DNA from: Streptomyces globisporus
GTDB taxonomy: Bacteria; Actinomycetota; Actinomycetes; Streptomycetales; Streptomycetaceae
NCBI GenBank assembly: GCA_014649555.1
Contig: BMTG01000019.1
Coordinates: 1-64,000, forward strand
DNA: 64,000 nucleotides
Direction: 5' to 3'
The position numbers and the translations under genes were made by a program. The notes below the pieces were generated by a model. That model was not told where the DNA came from. It searched no databases and saw only the letters and a program-made list of their open reading frames with translations. Shown here one piece after another: positions 34,561 through 44,941 of the stretch. Within the stretch, counting starts at the first letter, position 1. Each line of letters begins with the position of its first letter.

Positions 34561-34810
34561 CGCTGGCCCCTTCTCTCGACTTCTCTCGACGACTCGCGGG
34601 AGGCGGCCGAGGGGTCCGCCGGGCCCGTGGGAACGCCGCAGTCTAGATGCGGCGGCACCGGGGGCAGGGGGGTGCGGACGACGTCCGCCCCACCTCAGCA
34701 CACCGGGAGATGCAGGTCGGTGACGGGCGACGTGACGATGCAACGGTCCGAGGCCCGGTTGCCCGGACGACGGCCCACAGAGCCATCGGAGCAACGGAGG
34801 CGGACCGCAG
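34561..34810. promoter_or_regulatory. Divergent promoter region of the two central operons
   Basis: A 250-bp gap between the minus-strand sugar/benzoxazolinate run and the plus-strand run to SgcC. No convincing -35/-10 pairs or operator repeats were picked out by eye, but both runs must start here or close by. Confidence 0.5.
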
Positions 34811-36166
34811 ATGACCAAGCACGCCCGTGACCGCGCGGTAGTCCTCGGCGCAGGGATGGCGGGGCTGCTCGCCGCGCGCGTCCTGTCCGAGACGTACAAG
34901 GAAGTGCTGGTGATCGACCGGGACCGGTTGGGCGGCACGGAGCAGCGCCGCGGTGTCCCGCACGGACGCCACGCCCACGCGCTGCTGGCCAAGGGACAGC
35001 AGATCCTCAACGAACTCTTCCCCGGACTCGACACCGAACTCACCTCGGCCGGAATCCCCGCCGGGGACATCGCCGGGAACCTGCGGTGGTACTTCAACGG
35101 CCGCCGGCTCCAGCCCTTCGACACCGGTCTGATCAGCGTCTCGGCGACGAGGCCCGAGCTGGAGTCCCACGTGCGCGCACGGGTCGCCGCGCTGCCACAG
35201 GTGAAGATCATGGACGGGTGCGTGATCCGGGGCCTGACCGCCTCGGCCGACCGCAGCCGCGTCACCGGTGTCGAGGTGGTCGACGAGTCGGGTACGGACA
35301 CCCCGACGCGCCTGGAGGCCGACCTCGTCGTCGACGTCACGGGGCGCGGCTCGCGGACTCCCGCCTGGCTGGAGGAGTTCGGATACGAGCGGCCCGCGGA
35401 GGACCGCTTCAAGATCGATCTGGCGTACACCACGCGCCACTTCAAGCTCAAGGAAGACCCCTACGGCACGGACCTGTCGATCAACCCGGTGGCATCGCCG
35501 AGCAACCCGCGCGGCGCGTTCTTCCCCCGGCTCGCGGACGGCAGCTCCCAGCTCTCCCTCACCGGAATCCTCGGCGACCACCCGCCCACCGACGACGAGG
35601 GCTTCCTGGCGTTCGCCAAGTCGCTTGCCGCGCCGGAGATCTACCGGGCCGTCCGCGATGCCGAACCTCTCGACGAACCGGTCACCTTCCGCTTCCCGGC
35701 GAGCGTCCGCCGCCGTTACGAGAGGCTGCGCCGTTTCCCCGGCGGGTTCCTCGTCATGGGCGACGGCGTGTGCAGCTTCAACCCCGTCTACGGCCAGGGC
35801 ATGACGGTCGCCGCCCTGGAGGCCGTGGCGCTGCGGGACCACTTGCGCGACGCCCCGGACCCCGACGCCCTGCGCTTCTTCCGGCGTATCTCCACGGTCA
35901 TCGACGTTCCGTGGGACATCGCCGCCGGAGCGGATCTGAACTTCCCCGGGGTGGAGGGCCCCCGGACCATGAAGGTGAAGATGGCCAACGCCTACATGGC
36001 CCGCCTGCACGCAGCGGCTGCCGTCGACGGTGCGGTGACCGGGGCGTTCTTCCGGGTGGCCGGGCTGGTGGACCCCCCGCAGGCCCTGATGCGCCCCTCC
36101 CTCGCCCTGCGGGTCATGCGCAACTCCTCGGCGAAGCCGTCGGTCCCTTCGGGCGCCGCCGTATGA
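34811..36166 (+). CDS. FAD-dependent monooxygenase
   Basis: A 451-residue flavoprotein hydroxylase with the N-terminal FAD motif VLGAGMAGLLAARVL, the GD motif region LVMGDGVCSFNPVYGQGMTV, and a PHGRHAHALLAKGQQIL segment typical of this subgroup. It probably hydroxylates the benzoxazolinate precursor before ring closure; it could also act on the core. The ATG at 34811 has ggagg upstream. It heads a plus-strand operon with the glycosyltransferase and SgcA. C-1027 has a monooxygenase in the sgcD series, which this may be. Confidence 0.9.
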   Translation: MTKHARDRAVVLGAGMAGLLAARVLSETYKEVLVIDRDRLGGTEQRRGVPHGRHAHALLAKGQQILNELFPGLDTELTSAGIPAGDIAGNLRWYFNGRRLQPFDTGLISVSATRPELESHVRARVAALPQVKIMDGCVIRGLTASADRSRVTGVEVVDESGTDTPTRLEADLVVDVTGRGSRTPAWLEEFGYERPAEDRFKIDLAYTTRHFKLKEDPYGTDLSINPVASPSNPRGAFFPRLADGSSQLSLTGILGDHPPTDDEGFLAFAKSLAAPEIYRAVRDAEPLDEPVTFRFPASVRRRYERLRRFPGGFLVMGDGVCSFNPVYGQGMTVAALEAVALRDHLRDAPDPDALRFFRRISTVIDVPWDIAAGADLNFPGVEGPRTMKVKMANAYMARLHAAAAVDGAVTGAFFRVAGLVDPPQALMRPSLALRVMRNSSAKPSVPSGAAV

Positions 36167-36209
36167 CCGCGCGGCCCGTCCGGGGCGGCTGCCGGGGCCA
36201 GGAGCCGAC

Positions 36210-37589
36210 ATGCGGGTGATGATCACGGTGTTCCCGGCACGGGCGCACTTCCTGCCCCTGGTGCCCTATGCCTGGGCCCTGCAGAGCGCGGGCCACGAGG
36301 TATGCGTCGTGGCGCCCCCGGGCTACCCCACCGGGGTGGCCGACCCCGACTTCCACGAGGCCGTCACCGCGGCCGGCCTGAAGTCGGTGACCTGCGGGCA
36401 GCCGCAGCCGCTGGCGGTCCACGACCGCGACGACCCCGGCTACGCGGCGATGCTGCCGACCGCCGCGGAGTCGGAGCGCTACGTGCGGGCCCTCGGGATC
36501 AGCGAGAAGGAGCGCCCCACCTGGGACGTCTTCTACCACTTCACCTTGCTGGCGATCCGCGACTACCACCCGCCGCGGCCGCGGCAGGACGTGGACCAGG
36601 TGATCGAGTTCGCCCGGATCTGGCAGCCCGATCTGGTGCTGTGGGACGCCTGGTTCCCCTCCGGCGCGATCGCGGCGCGGGTCAGCGGCGCCGCGCACGC
36701 GCGGGTCCTCGTCGCCCCCGACTACACCGGCTGGGTCACCGAGCGGTTCGCCGCCGCGGGCCCCGCGGCGGGGGCCGACCTCCTTGCCGAGACGATGCGG
36801 CCGCTGGCCGAGCGGTACGGCGTGGAGGTCGACGACGATCTCCTGCTCGGGCAGTGGACGGTCAATCCGTTCCCGGCGCCGATGAACCCGCCGACCCGGC
36901 TCACGAACGTTCCGGTGCGCTACGTGCCCTACACCGGCGCCAGCGTCATGCCCACGTGGCTGTACGCGCCGCCGTCGCGGCCGCGGGTGGCGCTGTCGCT
37001 CGGAGTGTCCGCGCGGGCGTTCCTCAAAGGTGACTGGGGGCGTACCGCCAAACTGCTGGAAGCGGTCGCGGAGCTGGACATCGAGGTGATCGCCACACTC
37101 AACGACAACCAACTGGCCGAGAGCGGGCCGCTGCCGGACAACGTCCACACACTCGACTACGTACCGCTCGACCAGTTGCTACCCACCTGCTCGGCCGTCA
37201 TCCACCACGGATCGACGGGCACCTTCGCCGCGGCGAGCGCGGCCGGGCTGCCCCAGGTGGTCTGCGACACCGACGAGCCGCTCCTGCTCTTCGGCGAGGA
37301 CACCCCCGACGGCATCGCGTGGGACTTCACCTGCCAGAAGCAGCTCACCGCGACGCTCACCTCCCGCGTGGTCACCGACTACGGCGCGGGGGTGCGCATC
37401 GACCACCAGAAGCAGACCGCCGGACAGATCCGCGAGCAACTACGCAGGGTGCTCACCGAACCTTCCTTCCGCGAGGGCGCGCGACGAATCCGGGAAGACC
37501 GGAATTCCGCCCCCAGCCCGGTCGAACTCGTATCGCTCCTGGTAGAACTGACGAAGCGTCATCGCCGTGACAGGGAGGCGGACCGATGA
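36210..37589 (+). CDS. sgcA6: Glycosyltransferase (activator-independent GT1 type)
   Basis: A 459-residue macrolide-type GT1 glycosyltransferase: MITVFPARAHFLPLVPYAWAL at the N-terminus and IHHGSTGTFAAASAAGLPQV in the C-terminal donor site. It transfers the dimethylamino deoxysugar to the enediyne core. Its stop overlaps the sgcA start by ATGA. Confidence 0.95.
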   Translation: MRVMITVFPARAHFLPLVPYAWALQSAGHEVCVVAPPGYPTGVADPDFHEAVTAAGLKSVTCGQPQPLAVHDRDDPGYAAMLPTAAESERYVRALGISEKERPTWDVFYHFTLLAIRDYHPPRPRQDVDQVIEFARIWQPDLVLWDAWFPSGAIAARVSGAAHARVLVAPDYTGWVTERFAAAGPAAGADLLAETMRPLAERYGVEVDDDLLLGQWTVNPFPAPMNPPTRLTNVPVRYVPYTGASVMPTWLYAPPSRPRVALSLGVSARAFLKGDWGRTAKLLEAVAELDIEVIATLNDNQLAESGPLPDNVHTLDYVPLDQLLPTCSAVIHHGSTGTFAAASAAGLPQVVCDTDEPLLLFGEDTPDGIAWDFTCQKQLTATLTSRVVTDYGAGVRIDHQKQTAGQIREQLRRVLTEPSFREGARRIREDRNSAPSPVELVSLLVELTKRHRRDREADR

Positions 37590-38584
37590 GGATGCTGGTG
37601 ACGGGCGGAGCCGGTTTCATCGGCTCGCAGTTCGTGCGGGCCACACTGCACGGCGAGCTGCCGGGTTCCGAGGACGCCCGGGTGACGGTCCTGGACAAGC
37701 TGACGTACTCCGGCAACCCGGCCAACCTCACCGCCGTCGCGGCCCATCCGCGGTACACCTTCGTCCAGGGCGACACCGTCGACCCGCGCGTCGTCGACGA
37801 GGTGGTCGCCGGCCACGACGTCATCGTCCACTTCGCGGCGGAGTCGCACGTGGACCGCTCGATCGACACCGCCACCCGGTTCGTCACGACCAACGTGCTC
37901 GGGACCCAGACGTTGCTGGAAGCGGCTCTCCGGCACGGGGTCGGCCGGTTCGTGCACGTGTCGACCGACGAGGTCTACGGTTCGATCGCCTCCGGCTCAT
38001 GGACCGAGGACACCCCGCTCGCCCCCAACGTCCCCTACGCGGCGTCGAAGGCGGGTTCGGACCTGATGGCGCTTGCCTGGCACCGTACCCGGGGCCTGGA
38101 CGTCGTCGTCACCCGGTGCACCAACAACTACGGCCCCTACCAGTACCCCGAGAAGGTGATCCCGCTCTTCGTCACCAACATCCTCGACGGCTTGCGGGTG
38201 CCCCTGTACGGGGACGGCGCCCACCGCCGGGACTGGCTGCACGTGTCCGACCACTGCCGGGCCATCCAGATGGTCATGAACTCCGGCCGGGCCGGGGAGG
38301 TCTACCACATCGGCGGCGGCACCGAACTCTCCAACGAGGAACTCACCGGCCTGTTGCTCACGGCGTGCGGCACCGACTGGTCCTGCGTGGACCGGGTGGC
38401 CGACCGGCAGGGGCACGACCGCCGCTACTCGCTCGACATCACGAAGATCCAACAGGAACTGGGCTACGAGCCCCTGGTCGCCTTCGAGGACGGCCTGGCC
38501 GCGACGGTGAAGTGGTACCACGAGAACCGTTCGTGGTGGCAGCCGCTGAAGGAAGCGGCCGGCCTCCTGGACGCCGTCGGCTGA
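37586..38584 (+). CDS. sgcA: dTDP-glucose 4,6-dehydratase
   Basis: A 332-residue extended SDR with the NAD motif GGAGFIGSQFV, the catalytic YAASK and HVSTDEVYGS with the active-site Thr-Asp-Glu. It converts dTDP-glucose to the 4-keto-6-deoxy sugar. It is translationally coupled to sgcA6. From memory this is one of the first C-1027 genes described, next to sgcB as here. Confidence 0.97.
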   Translation: MRMLVTGGAGFIGSQFVRATLHGELPGSEDARVTVLDKLTYSGNPANLTAVAAHPRYTFVQGDTVDPRVVDEVVAGHDVIVHFAAESHVDRSIDTATRFVTTNVLGTQTLLEAALRHGVGRFVHVSTDEVYGSIASGSWTEDTPLAPNVPYAASKAGSDLMALAWHRTRGLDVVVTRCTNNYGPYQYPEKVIPLFVTNILDGLRVPLYGDGAHRRDWLHVSDHCRAIQMVMNSGRAGEVYHIGGGTELSNEELTGLLLTACGTDWSCVDRVADRQGHDRRYSLDITKIQQELGYEPLVAFEDGLAATVKWYHENRSWWQPLKEAAGLLDAVG

Positions 38585-38626
38585 CGGCACCTACCGCTCG
38601 GACACCCCAGGAAAGGAGCCACCTCC

Positions 38627-40192
38627 GTGACAGCAGTCAAGGAGCCGACGTCCCGCGCAGGACGGCGGGAGTGGATCGCTCTCGTCGTCCTCTCCTTGCC
38701 CACGATGCTGTTGATGCTGGACATCAACGTCCTCATGCTGGCCTTGCCGCAGTTGAGCGAGGATCTCGGCGCGAGCAGCACGCAACAGCTGTGGATCACC
38801 GACATCTACGGATTCGCGATCGCCGGCTTCCTGGTGACCATGGGCACCCTCGGCGACCGGATCGGCCGCCGCAGGCTGCTGCTCGGGGGCGCGGCCGTCT
38901 TCGCGGTCGTGTCCGTCGTCGCCGCGTTCTCCGACAGCGCGGCGATGCTCGTCGTCAGCCGCGCCGTGCTCGGCGTCGCCGGGGCCACGGTGATGCCCTC
39001 GACGCTCGCGCTCATCAGCAACATGTTCGAGGACCCCAAGGAGCGGGGCACCGCCATCGCCATGTGGGCGAGCGCCATGATGGCCGGGGTCGCCCTCGGG
39101 CCCGCCGTCGGCGGCCTGGTCCTCGCCGCGTTCTGGTGGGGATCGGTGTTCCTCATCGCCGTGCCGGTGATGCTGCTGGTGGTGGTCACCGGCCCCGTGC
39201 TGCTCACCGAGTCCCGCGACCCGGACGCCGGACGGCTGGACCTGCTGAGCGCGGGGCTCTCCCTCGCGACCGTGCTGCCGGTGATCTACGGACTGAAGGA
39301 GCTCGCCCGGAGCGGGTGGGACCCGCTCGCCGCCGGCGCGGTGATCCTCGGCGTGATCTTCGGCGCGCTGTTCGTCCAGCGTCAGCGGCGTTTGGCCGAC
39401 CCCATGCTGGACCTCGGCCTCTTCGCCGATCGCACCCTGCGGGCGGGCCTGACGGTCAGTCTGGTCAACGCCGTCATCATGGGGGGGACCGGACTGATGG
39501 TCGCCCTGTACCTCCAGACGATCGCCGGTCACTCCCCGCTGGCCGCCGGGCTGTGGCTGCTGATCCCGGCCTGCATGCTCGTCGTGGGCGTACAGCTGTC
39601 GAACCTGCTGGCCCAGCGGATGCCCCCTTCCCGGGTGCTGCTGGGCGGACTGCTGATCGCGGCCGTCGGACAGCTCCTGATCACCCAGGTGGACACCGAG
39701 GACACCGCCCTCCTCATCGCGGCCACCACCCTGATCTACTTCGGCGCCTCACCGGTGGGGCCGATCACCACGGGCGCGATCATGGGAGCCGCGCCCCCGG
39801 AGAAGGCGGGTGCCGCCTCGTCGCTGTCCGCCACCGGCGGCGAGTTCGGAGTGGCGCTCGGCATCGCGGGCCTGGGGAGTCTGGGCACCGTCGTGTACAG
39901 CGCCGGAGTCGAGGTGCCGGACGCGGCCGGGCCCGCCGACGCCGACGCCGCGCAGGAGAGCATCGCCGGCGCCCTGCACACGGCCGGTCAGCTGGCACCG
40001 GGCAGCGCCGACGCCCTGCTGGACTCCGCGCGCGCGGCCTTCACCAGCGGCGTGCAGTCCGTCGCCGCCGTCTGCGCCGTGTTCTCCCTGGCGCTCGCCG
40101 TCCTCATCGGCACCCGGCTGCGGGACATCTCCGCGATGGACCACGGGCACGGCGAGGAACCGGCCGAGAACGACGCTCAACCGGCCACATGA
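38627..40192 (+). CDS. sgcB: MFS drug efflux protein, 14-TM DHA2 family
   Basis: A 521-residue exporter with fourteen predicted membrane segments. It has LDINVLMLALPQLSEDLG in TM1 and LGDRIGRRRLL in the first loop, the motifs of the DHA2 drug:proton antiporters. It probably exports the C-1027 chromophore or a shunt product and gives resistance. It starts at GTG 38627 after aaaggag, 42 bp downstream of sgcA. Confidence 0.95.
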   Translation: MTAVKEPTSRAGRREWIALVVLSLPTMLLMLDINVLMLALPQLSEDLGASSTQQLWITDIYGFAIAGFLVTMGTLGDRIGRRRLLLGGAAVFAVVSVVAAFSDSAAMLVVSRAVLGVAGATVMPSTLALISNMFEDPKERGTAIAMWASAMMAGVALGPAVGGLVLAAFWWGSVFLIAVPVMLLVVVTGPVLLTESRDPDAGRLDLLSAGLSLATVLPVIYGLKELARSGWDPLAAGAVILGVIFGALFVQRQRRLADPMLDLGLFADRTLRAGLTVSLVNAVIMGGTGLMVALYLQTIAGHSPLAAGLWLLIPACMLVVGVQLSNLLAQRMPPSRVLLGGLLIAAVGQLLITQVDTEDTALLIAATTLIYFGASPVGPITTGAIMGAAPPEKAGAASSLSATGGEFGVALGIAGLGSLGTVVYSAGVEVPDAAGPADADAAQESIAGALHTAGQLAPGSADALLDSARAAFTSGVQSVAAVCAVFSLALAVLIGTRLRDISAMDHGHGEEPAENDAQPAT

Positions 40193-40274
40193 GCGCACTT
40201 CCGGAGATGCAACGGCCGCCGTCGAGGTATGAGGATCACCTTCCGGGGTGCACCTGCACGGCAACGGAGGCGTA

Positions 40275-41585
40275 GTGGAGTACTGGAACAGCACGGCGGA
40301 GACCATGCCCCGCCAGGAACTCGAACAGTGGAAGTGGCGCAGGCTCCAGGCCGCCATGGACCACGCCAGAAGGCTTTCGCCCTTCTGGCGGGAACGACTC
40401 CCCGAGAACATCACCTCCATGGCGGACTACGCGGCGCGGGTGCCTCTCCTGCGCAAGGCCGACCTCCTCGCCGCGGAAGCCGCGTCTCCCCCCTACGGCA
40501 CCTGGCCCTCGCTGGATCCGGCGCTCGGAGTGCGCCATCACCAGACCAGCGGCACCAGCGGTAACCCCCCCATCCGGACGTTCGACACCGAACGCGACTG
40601 GGCCTGGTGCGTGGACACGTTCTGCACGGCGCTCCACAGCATGGGCGTGCGCCCGCACCACAAGGGTCTGGTGGCGTTCGGCTACGGGCTGTTCGCCGGA
40701 TTCTGGGGCATGCACTACGGCCTCGAGCGCATGGGCGCCACGGTCATCCCGGCCGGCGGCCTCGACTCCCGCTCCCGGGTACGGCTGCTGGTCGACTACC
40801 AGATCGAGGTGCTCGGCCTCACACCGAGCTATGCGATGCGGCTGATCGAGACGGCCCGCGAGATGGGCATCGACCTCGCCCGCGAGGCCAACGTCCAGAT
40901 CATCCTGGCCGGGGCGGAGCCGCGCTCCGCGTTCACCACCCGCACCATCGAGGAGGCCTTCGGTGCCCGGGTCTTCAACGCCGCGGGCACCACTGAGTTC
41001 GGGGGGGTGTTCATGTTCGAGTGCACCGCCCGGCGCGAGGCCTGCCACATCATCGAACCCTCGTGCATCGAGGAGGTGCTCGACCCGGTGACGGAACAGC
41101 CCGTCGGCTACGGCGAGGAGGGCGTCCGAGTCACCACCGGGCTGAACCGTGAGGGGATGCAGCTCTTCCGGCACTGGACCGAGGACGTCGTGGTCAAGCG
41201 GCCCCACAGCGAGTGCGGCTGCGGCCGGACGTGGGACTTCTACGACGGCGGCATCCTTCGGCGCGTGGACGACATGCGCAAGATACGCGGGGTCTCGATC
41301 ACCCCGGTGATGATCGAGGATGTGCTGCGCGGCTTCGACGAGGTGAACGAGTTCCACTCGTCCATCCGGACCGTCCGCGGACTCGACACGATCCACGTCA
41401 AGGTCGAGGCGGGAGACATCTCGGGTGAGGCGGCCGAGAGACTGTGCGGCCGCATCACCGAGGAGTTCAAGCGTGAGATAGGCATACGGCCCCAGGTGGA
41501 GCTGACCCCCGCGGGCAGCCTCCCCCGATCGAAGTGGAAGGCGGCACGACTTCATGACGAGCGCGAACTCGCCCCTCAGGCCTGA
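40275..41585 (+). CDS. Second phenylacetate-CoA ligase/F390 synthetase-like enzyme
   Basis: A 436-residue AMP-forming ligase: [18 protein letters not shown] is the phosphate loop, [16 protein letters not shown] the adenylate region and [11 protein letters not shown] the ribose Asp region. CGCGRTWDF looks like a metal-binding Cys cluster of this subfamily. It probably activates the benzoxazolinate as the CoA thioester for the acyltransferase; SgcD5 has that role in C-1027, but I am not sure this is it. The GTG at 40275 follows ggagg; a 5' extension to 40248 is less likely. Confidence 0.88.
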   Translation: MEYWNSTAETMPRQELEQWKWRRLQAAMDHARRLSPFWRERLPENITSMADYAARVPLLRKADLLAAEAASPPYGTWPSLDPALGVRHHQTSGTSGNPPIRTFDTERDWAWCVDTFCTALHSMGVRPHHKGLVAFGYGLFAGFWGMHYGLERMGATVIPAGGLDSRSRVRLLVDYQIEVLGLTPSYAMRLIETAREMGIDLAREANVQIILAGAEPRSAFTTRTIEEAFGARVFNAAGTTEFGGVFMFECTARREACHIIEPSCIEEVLDPVTEQPVGYGEEGVRVTTGLNREGMQLFRHWTEDVVVKRPHSECGCGRTWDFYDGGILRRVDDMRKIRGVSITPVMIEDVLRGFDEVNEFHSSIRTVRGLDTIHVKVEAGDISGEAAERLCGRITEEFKREIGIRPQVELTPAGSLPRSKWKAARLHDERELAPQA

Positions 41586-41763
41586 GCAGGTGGAGCAGCT
41601 CCTGGGGAGCTACCGGAGCCTGGGCCTGCTGGAGCAGAGCTGCGCGGTCCCGGCCGTGCTCGCCGCGGTCAGGGCCGCCCGTGCGGAACTCCGTATCGCC
41701 CTGGACGGCCAGGGCGTGGAGTTCGAGTACTACCGGGGGCACGACGACAGCCTCGTGGCCTGA
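41554..41763 (+). CDS. Small protein of unknown function between ligase and sgcC
   Basis: A 69-residue open frame that starts 32 bases inside the end of the ligase gene and ends 40 bases before sgcC. It has normal amino-acid composition, an amphipathic central helix ([17 protein letters not shown]) and an acidic/aromatic end ([10 protein letters not shown]), so it looks coding rather than like a shadow. No signal peptide or known motif is seen. It may be a small helper of SgcC or of the ligase. Confidence 0.55.
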   Translation: MTSANSPLRPEQVEQLLGSYRSLGLLEQSCAVPAVLAAVRAARAELRIALDGQGVEFEYYRGHDDSLVA

Positions 41764-41803
41764 ACCCACCCCCGGTTCGCCGGGTCAGACGAAAGGGAGA
41801 CCG

Positions 41804-43387
41804 GTGCCCCACGGTGCAGAGCGCGAAGCGAGCCCGGCCGAGGAGAGCGCCGGCACCCGGCCGCTGACCGGCGAGGAGTATCTGGAGAGCCTGCGGGACG
41901 CGCGGGAGGTGTACCTCGACGGCAGCCGCGTCAAGGACGTCACCGCGCATCCCGCGTTCCACAACCCGGCCCGGATGACGGCCCGGCTGTACGACAGCCT
42001 GCACGACCCCGCCCAGAAAGGGGTCCTGACGGCGCCCACCGATGCCGGTGACGGTTTCACCCACCGCTTCTTCACCGCACCGCGCAGCGTCGACGACCTG
42101 GTCAAGGACCAGGCCGCCATCGCATCCTGGGCGCGCAAGAGCTACGGCTGGATGGGGCGCAGCCCCGACTACAAGGCGTCGTTCCTCGGCACGCTGGGGG
42201 CCAACGCCGACTTCTACGAGCCCTTCGCGGACAACGCCCGGCGCTGGTACCGGGAGTCGCAGGAGAAGGTGCTGTACTGGAACCACGCCTTCCTTCACCC
42301 GCCGGTCGACCGGTCGCTGCCCGCCGACGAGGTGGGCGACGTCTTCATCCACGTCGAGCGGGAGACCGACGCGGGCCTGGTGGTGAGCGGGGCCAAGGTC
42401 GTCGCGACCGGATCGGCCCTCACCCACGCGGCGTTCATCTCGCACTGGGGACTTCCCATCAAGGACCGGAAGTTCGCCCTGGTGGCCACCGTGCCGATGG
42501 ACGCGGACGGCCTCAAGGTGATCTGCCGTCCCTCCTACTCCGCAAACGCGGCGACCACGGGCAGCCCGTTCGACAACCCGCTGTCCTCACGGCTGGACGA
42601 GAACGACGCCATCCTCGTACTCGACCAGGTGCTGATCCCCTGGGAGAACGTGTTCGTCTACGGCAACCTGGGCAAGGTACACCTCCTCGCCGGACAGTCC
42701 GGGATGATCGAACGCGCCACCTTCCACGGGTGCACCCGGCTCGCCGTGAAGCTGGAGTTCATCGCCGGGCTGCTGGCCAAGGCGCTGGACATCACCGGGG
42801 CGAAGGACTTCCGCGGCGTGCAGACCCGGCTCGGAGAAGTCCTGGCCTGGCGCAACCTCTTCTGGTCGCTGTCGGACGCGGCGGCCCGCAACCCCGTCCC
42901 CTGGAAGAACGGCACGCTCCTGCCCAACCCTCAGGCGGGTATGGCCTACCGCTGGTTCATGCAGATCGGCTACCCGCGGGTCCTGGAGATCGTCCAACAG
43001 GACGTGGCCAGCGGCCTCATGTACGTCAACTCCTCCACGGAGGACTTCCGCAACCCCGAGACCGGCCCCTACTTGGAGAAGTACCTCCGGGGCAGCGACG
43101 GCGCAGGCGCCGTCGAGCGTGTCAAGGTGATGAAGCTGCTGTGGGACGCGGTGGGATCCGACTTCGGCGGCCGGCACGAACTCTACGAGCGGAACTACTC
43201 CGGGAACCACGAGAACACCCGGATCGAGTTGCTGCTGTCGCAGACGGCGAGCGGCAAACTGGACTCGTACATGGACTTCGCCCAGGCATGCATGGACGAG
43301 TACGACCTGGACGGCTGGACCGCTCCCGACCTGGAGTCGTTTCACGCGATGCGTTCCGCTTCCCGCGACCTTCTCGGAGGGCTGTAG
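41804..43387 (+). CDS. sgcC: FADH2-dependent 3-monooxygenase of carrier-bound beta-tyrosine
   Basis: A 527-residue protein of the 4-hydroxyphenylacetate 3-hydroxylase (HpaB) family. It has the acyl-CoA-dehydrogenase-like core, [15 protein letters not shown] in the flavin region and [19 protein letters not shown]. SgcC hydroxylates 3-chloro-beta-tyrosine at C-5 while it is on SgcC2; it needs a flavin reductase (SgcE6 in C-1027) that is not in this window. The start is GTG 41804 after aaaggga. Confidence 0.95.
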   Translation: MPHGAEREASPAEESAGTRPLTGEEYLESLRDAREVYLDGSRVKDVTAHPAFHNPARMTARLYDSLHDPAQKGVLTAPTDAGDGFTHRFFTAPRSVDDLVKDQAAIASWARKSYGWMGRSPDYKASFLGTLGANADFYEPFADNARRWYRESQEKVLYWNHAFLHPPVDRSLPADEVGDVFIHVERETDAGLVVSGAKVVATGSALTHAAFISHWGLPIKDRKFALVATVPMDADGLKVICRPSYSANAATTGSPFDNPLSSRLDENDAILVLDQVLIPWENVFVYGNLGKVHLLAGQSGMIERATFHGCTRLAVKLEFIAGLLAKALDITGAKDFRGVQTRLGEVLAWRNLFWSLSDAAARNPVPWKNGTLLPNPQAGMAYRWFMQIGYPRVLEIVQQDVASGLMYVNSSTEDFRNPETGPYLEKYLRGSDGAGAVERVKVMKLLWDAVGSDFGGRHELYERNYSGNHENTRIELLLSQTASGKLDSYMDFAQACMDEYDLDGWTAPDLESFHAMRSASRDLLGGL

Positions 43388-43389
43388 TT

Positions 43390-43450
43390 CCCCGACGGTG
43401 TACTGCGGCCCCCGGACGCGATGTCCGGGGGCCGCAGTACACCGTCGGGG
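43390..43450. terminator. Perfect 28-bp bidirectional hairpin
   Basis: Arms 43390-43417 and 43423-43450, loop GCGAT, starting three bases after the sgcC stop and facing a convergent gene. Confidence 0.9.
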
Positions 43451-43460
43451 CGGCTGGTGC

Positions 43461-44297
43461 TCAGCCGCGCAGGAATCCGATGAGCTCGGGGGCGAGCTTC
43501 TTGGGCGCCATGGCGACGGCACCGTGGTTGAGCCCGTTCAGGGTGCGGTGGCTCGCGTCGGGGAGGACTCCGGTGAGTTCCTTCGCGGCACGCTGGAAAC
43601 CGTCGGGGCTCTTGGAACCGGTCAGCACCAGGGTCGGGGCCGACGCCGCCGACCACGGCTCGGCGGGGAGCGGCTTGCCCTGCTGGGTGTCGCCCATCAC
43701 CGCGATGTCGTAGGGAAGCGTGTTGGCCAGGCCCTTGAGGTTGGACCAGACACCGGGCATCAGGCGCATGGCACCGACCATGAAGGAGGGCATGCCCTGC
43801 GCCTTGACCATGAAGGCCTTGACCGCGTCGCTGCGTCGGTCCTCCGCCAGAAGGCTGTCGATCTGACCGCCGAAGCCGGCGGGCGGGCCGAAGCCGTCCG
43901 AGGTGACGGAGAACGGCGGCTCGTAGACCGCGAGCTTGTTCACCTTCAGGCCGGCGGCGGCGGCTCGCAGGGCGAGCACCGCGCCGGAAGAGCTGCCGAA
44001 CAGGGAGGCTGAACCGCCGACCTGGTCGATCAGCGCCGCGATGTCCTCGATCTCGCGCTCGACCGCGTACGCCGGACCGTCGGCGCTGGCGCCGCGGCCC
44101 CGACGGTCGTAGTTGACGACCGTGAAGTGCTCGGCGAGGAGACCGGCGAGCTTCTTGGCGTCGGAGCGGTCGGCCAAGGCGGAGGCCACCAGGATCACCG
44201 CCGGCCCCTCGCCCGACTTGTCGAAGGCGATCGTGGTGCCGTCGGCCGATACCGTCGTCGATTCCACCTTGGCTGCTTTCTCACGGGTTGAAGACAT
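43461..44297 (-). CDS. Alpha/beta-hydrolase
   Basis: A 278-residue hydrolase with the nucleophile elbow GSSSGAVL near residue 100, VNYDRRGRGAS upstream and a C-terminal His in LNGLNHGAVAM. Its role is unknown; it could act on an ester of the chromophore or be an accessory gene. The ATG at 44297 follows gaggga. It forms a short minus-strand pair with the downstream end of the sgcJ-like gene's unit. Confidence 0.82.
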   Translation of the reverse strand: MSSTREKAAKVESTTVSADGTTIAFDKSGEGPAVILVASALADRSDAKKLAGLLAEHFTVVNYDRRGRGASADGPAYAVEREIEDIAALIDQVGGSASLFGSSSGAVLALRAAAAGLKVNKLAVYEPPFSVTSDGFGPPAGFGGQIDSLLAEDRRSDAVKAFMVKAQGMPSFMVGAMRLMPGVWSNLKGLANTLPYDIAVMGDTQQGKPLPAEPWSAASAPTLVLTGSKSPDGFQRAAKELTGVLPDASHRTLNGLNHGAVAMAPKKLAPELIGFLRG

Positions 44298-44518
44298 AGC
44301 TTCCCTCAGATCACATTGTGGGGCGTGCTGCCGACAGTGGAGACCGGCGTCCGGAGGAAAAGTAATCGGTCCTGCCGGAATTGGGGTTCCGGAGGGCACG
44401 CCGACCGTTGCACGACGGCGCGCCCCGACCTTCCGGACATTGTCGTGCCCTCAGGTGCGTTTCGCATCTTCAGGAGTGCTCAGTGATCCGTGAGGTGAGA
44501 TAGCGGACGGTGGTCCGG

Positions 44519-44941
44519 TCAGTCGTTGCCGCGCGGGCTGTTCTGGTAAGCGGCCAGACGCCACTGCCCGTCCTGTTCGACGGCCAGCCAGGAGGCCCGG
44601 ACGGCGCCGTCGCCGCTCGCCTCGGTCTCCCCCGGGGCGAGGATGCCGCCCTCGGTGATGAGCAGGGCGATGCCGTCGCCGAGCAGGCGCGCGTCGATGG
44701 GGCTGCCGATGACACGGGTGCCCTTGTACGGGCCCGCGAAGGCGGCCGCCATGTGGGTGCGGATGTTCTCGCGGCCCTTGCGGAAGAGGCCGGGGAGGAT
44801 CATCGTCCCGTCCTCGGCGAAGACGTCGGCGAACCGGTCGGCGTCGTGGTCGGCCCAGGCGGCCACGATGCGCGCCGGCAGAGCGGCTACCGCTGCCAGG
44901 GCGGCGTCGGGAGCGGAGGTGGTCGAGTCGGTGCTGGTCAT
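44519..44941 (-). CDS. sgcJ: NTF2-like protein, SgcJ/EcaC family
   Basis: A 140-residue cone-shaped NTF2-like protein (AAWADHDADRFADVFAEDG and WLAVEQDGQWRLAAYQNSP). SgcJ of C-1027 has this fold and is needed for production, but its reaction is not settled. The name is given from family and context. It starts at ATG 44941 and is divergent from the MFS gene. Confidence 0.85.
   Translation of the reverse strand: MTSTDSTTSAPDAALAAVAALPARIVAAWADHDADRFADVFAEDGTMILPGLFRKGRENIRTHMAAAFAGPYKGTRVIGSPIDARLLGDGIALLITEGGILAPGETEASGDGAVRASWLAVEQDGQWRLAAYQNSPRGND

Noticed and set aside
37567-40275. 902-codon plus-strand open frame
   Set aside because: Arg/Pro-rich out-of-frame shadow of sgcA and sgcB, whose own frames carry all motifs.
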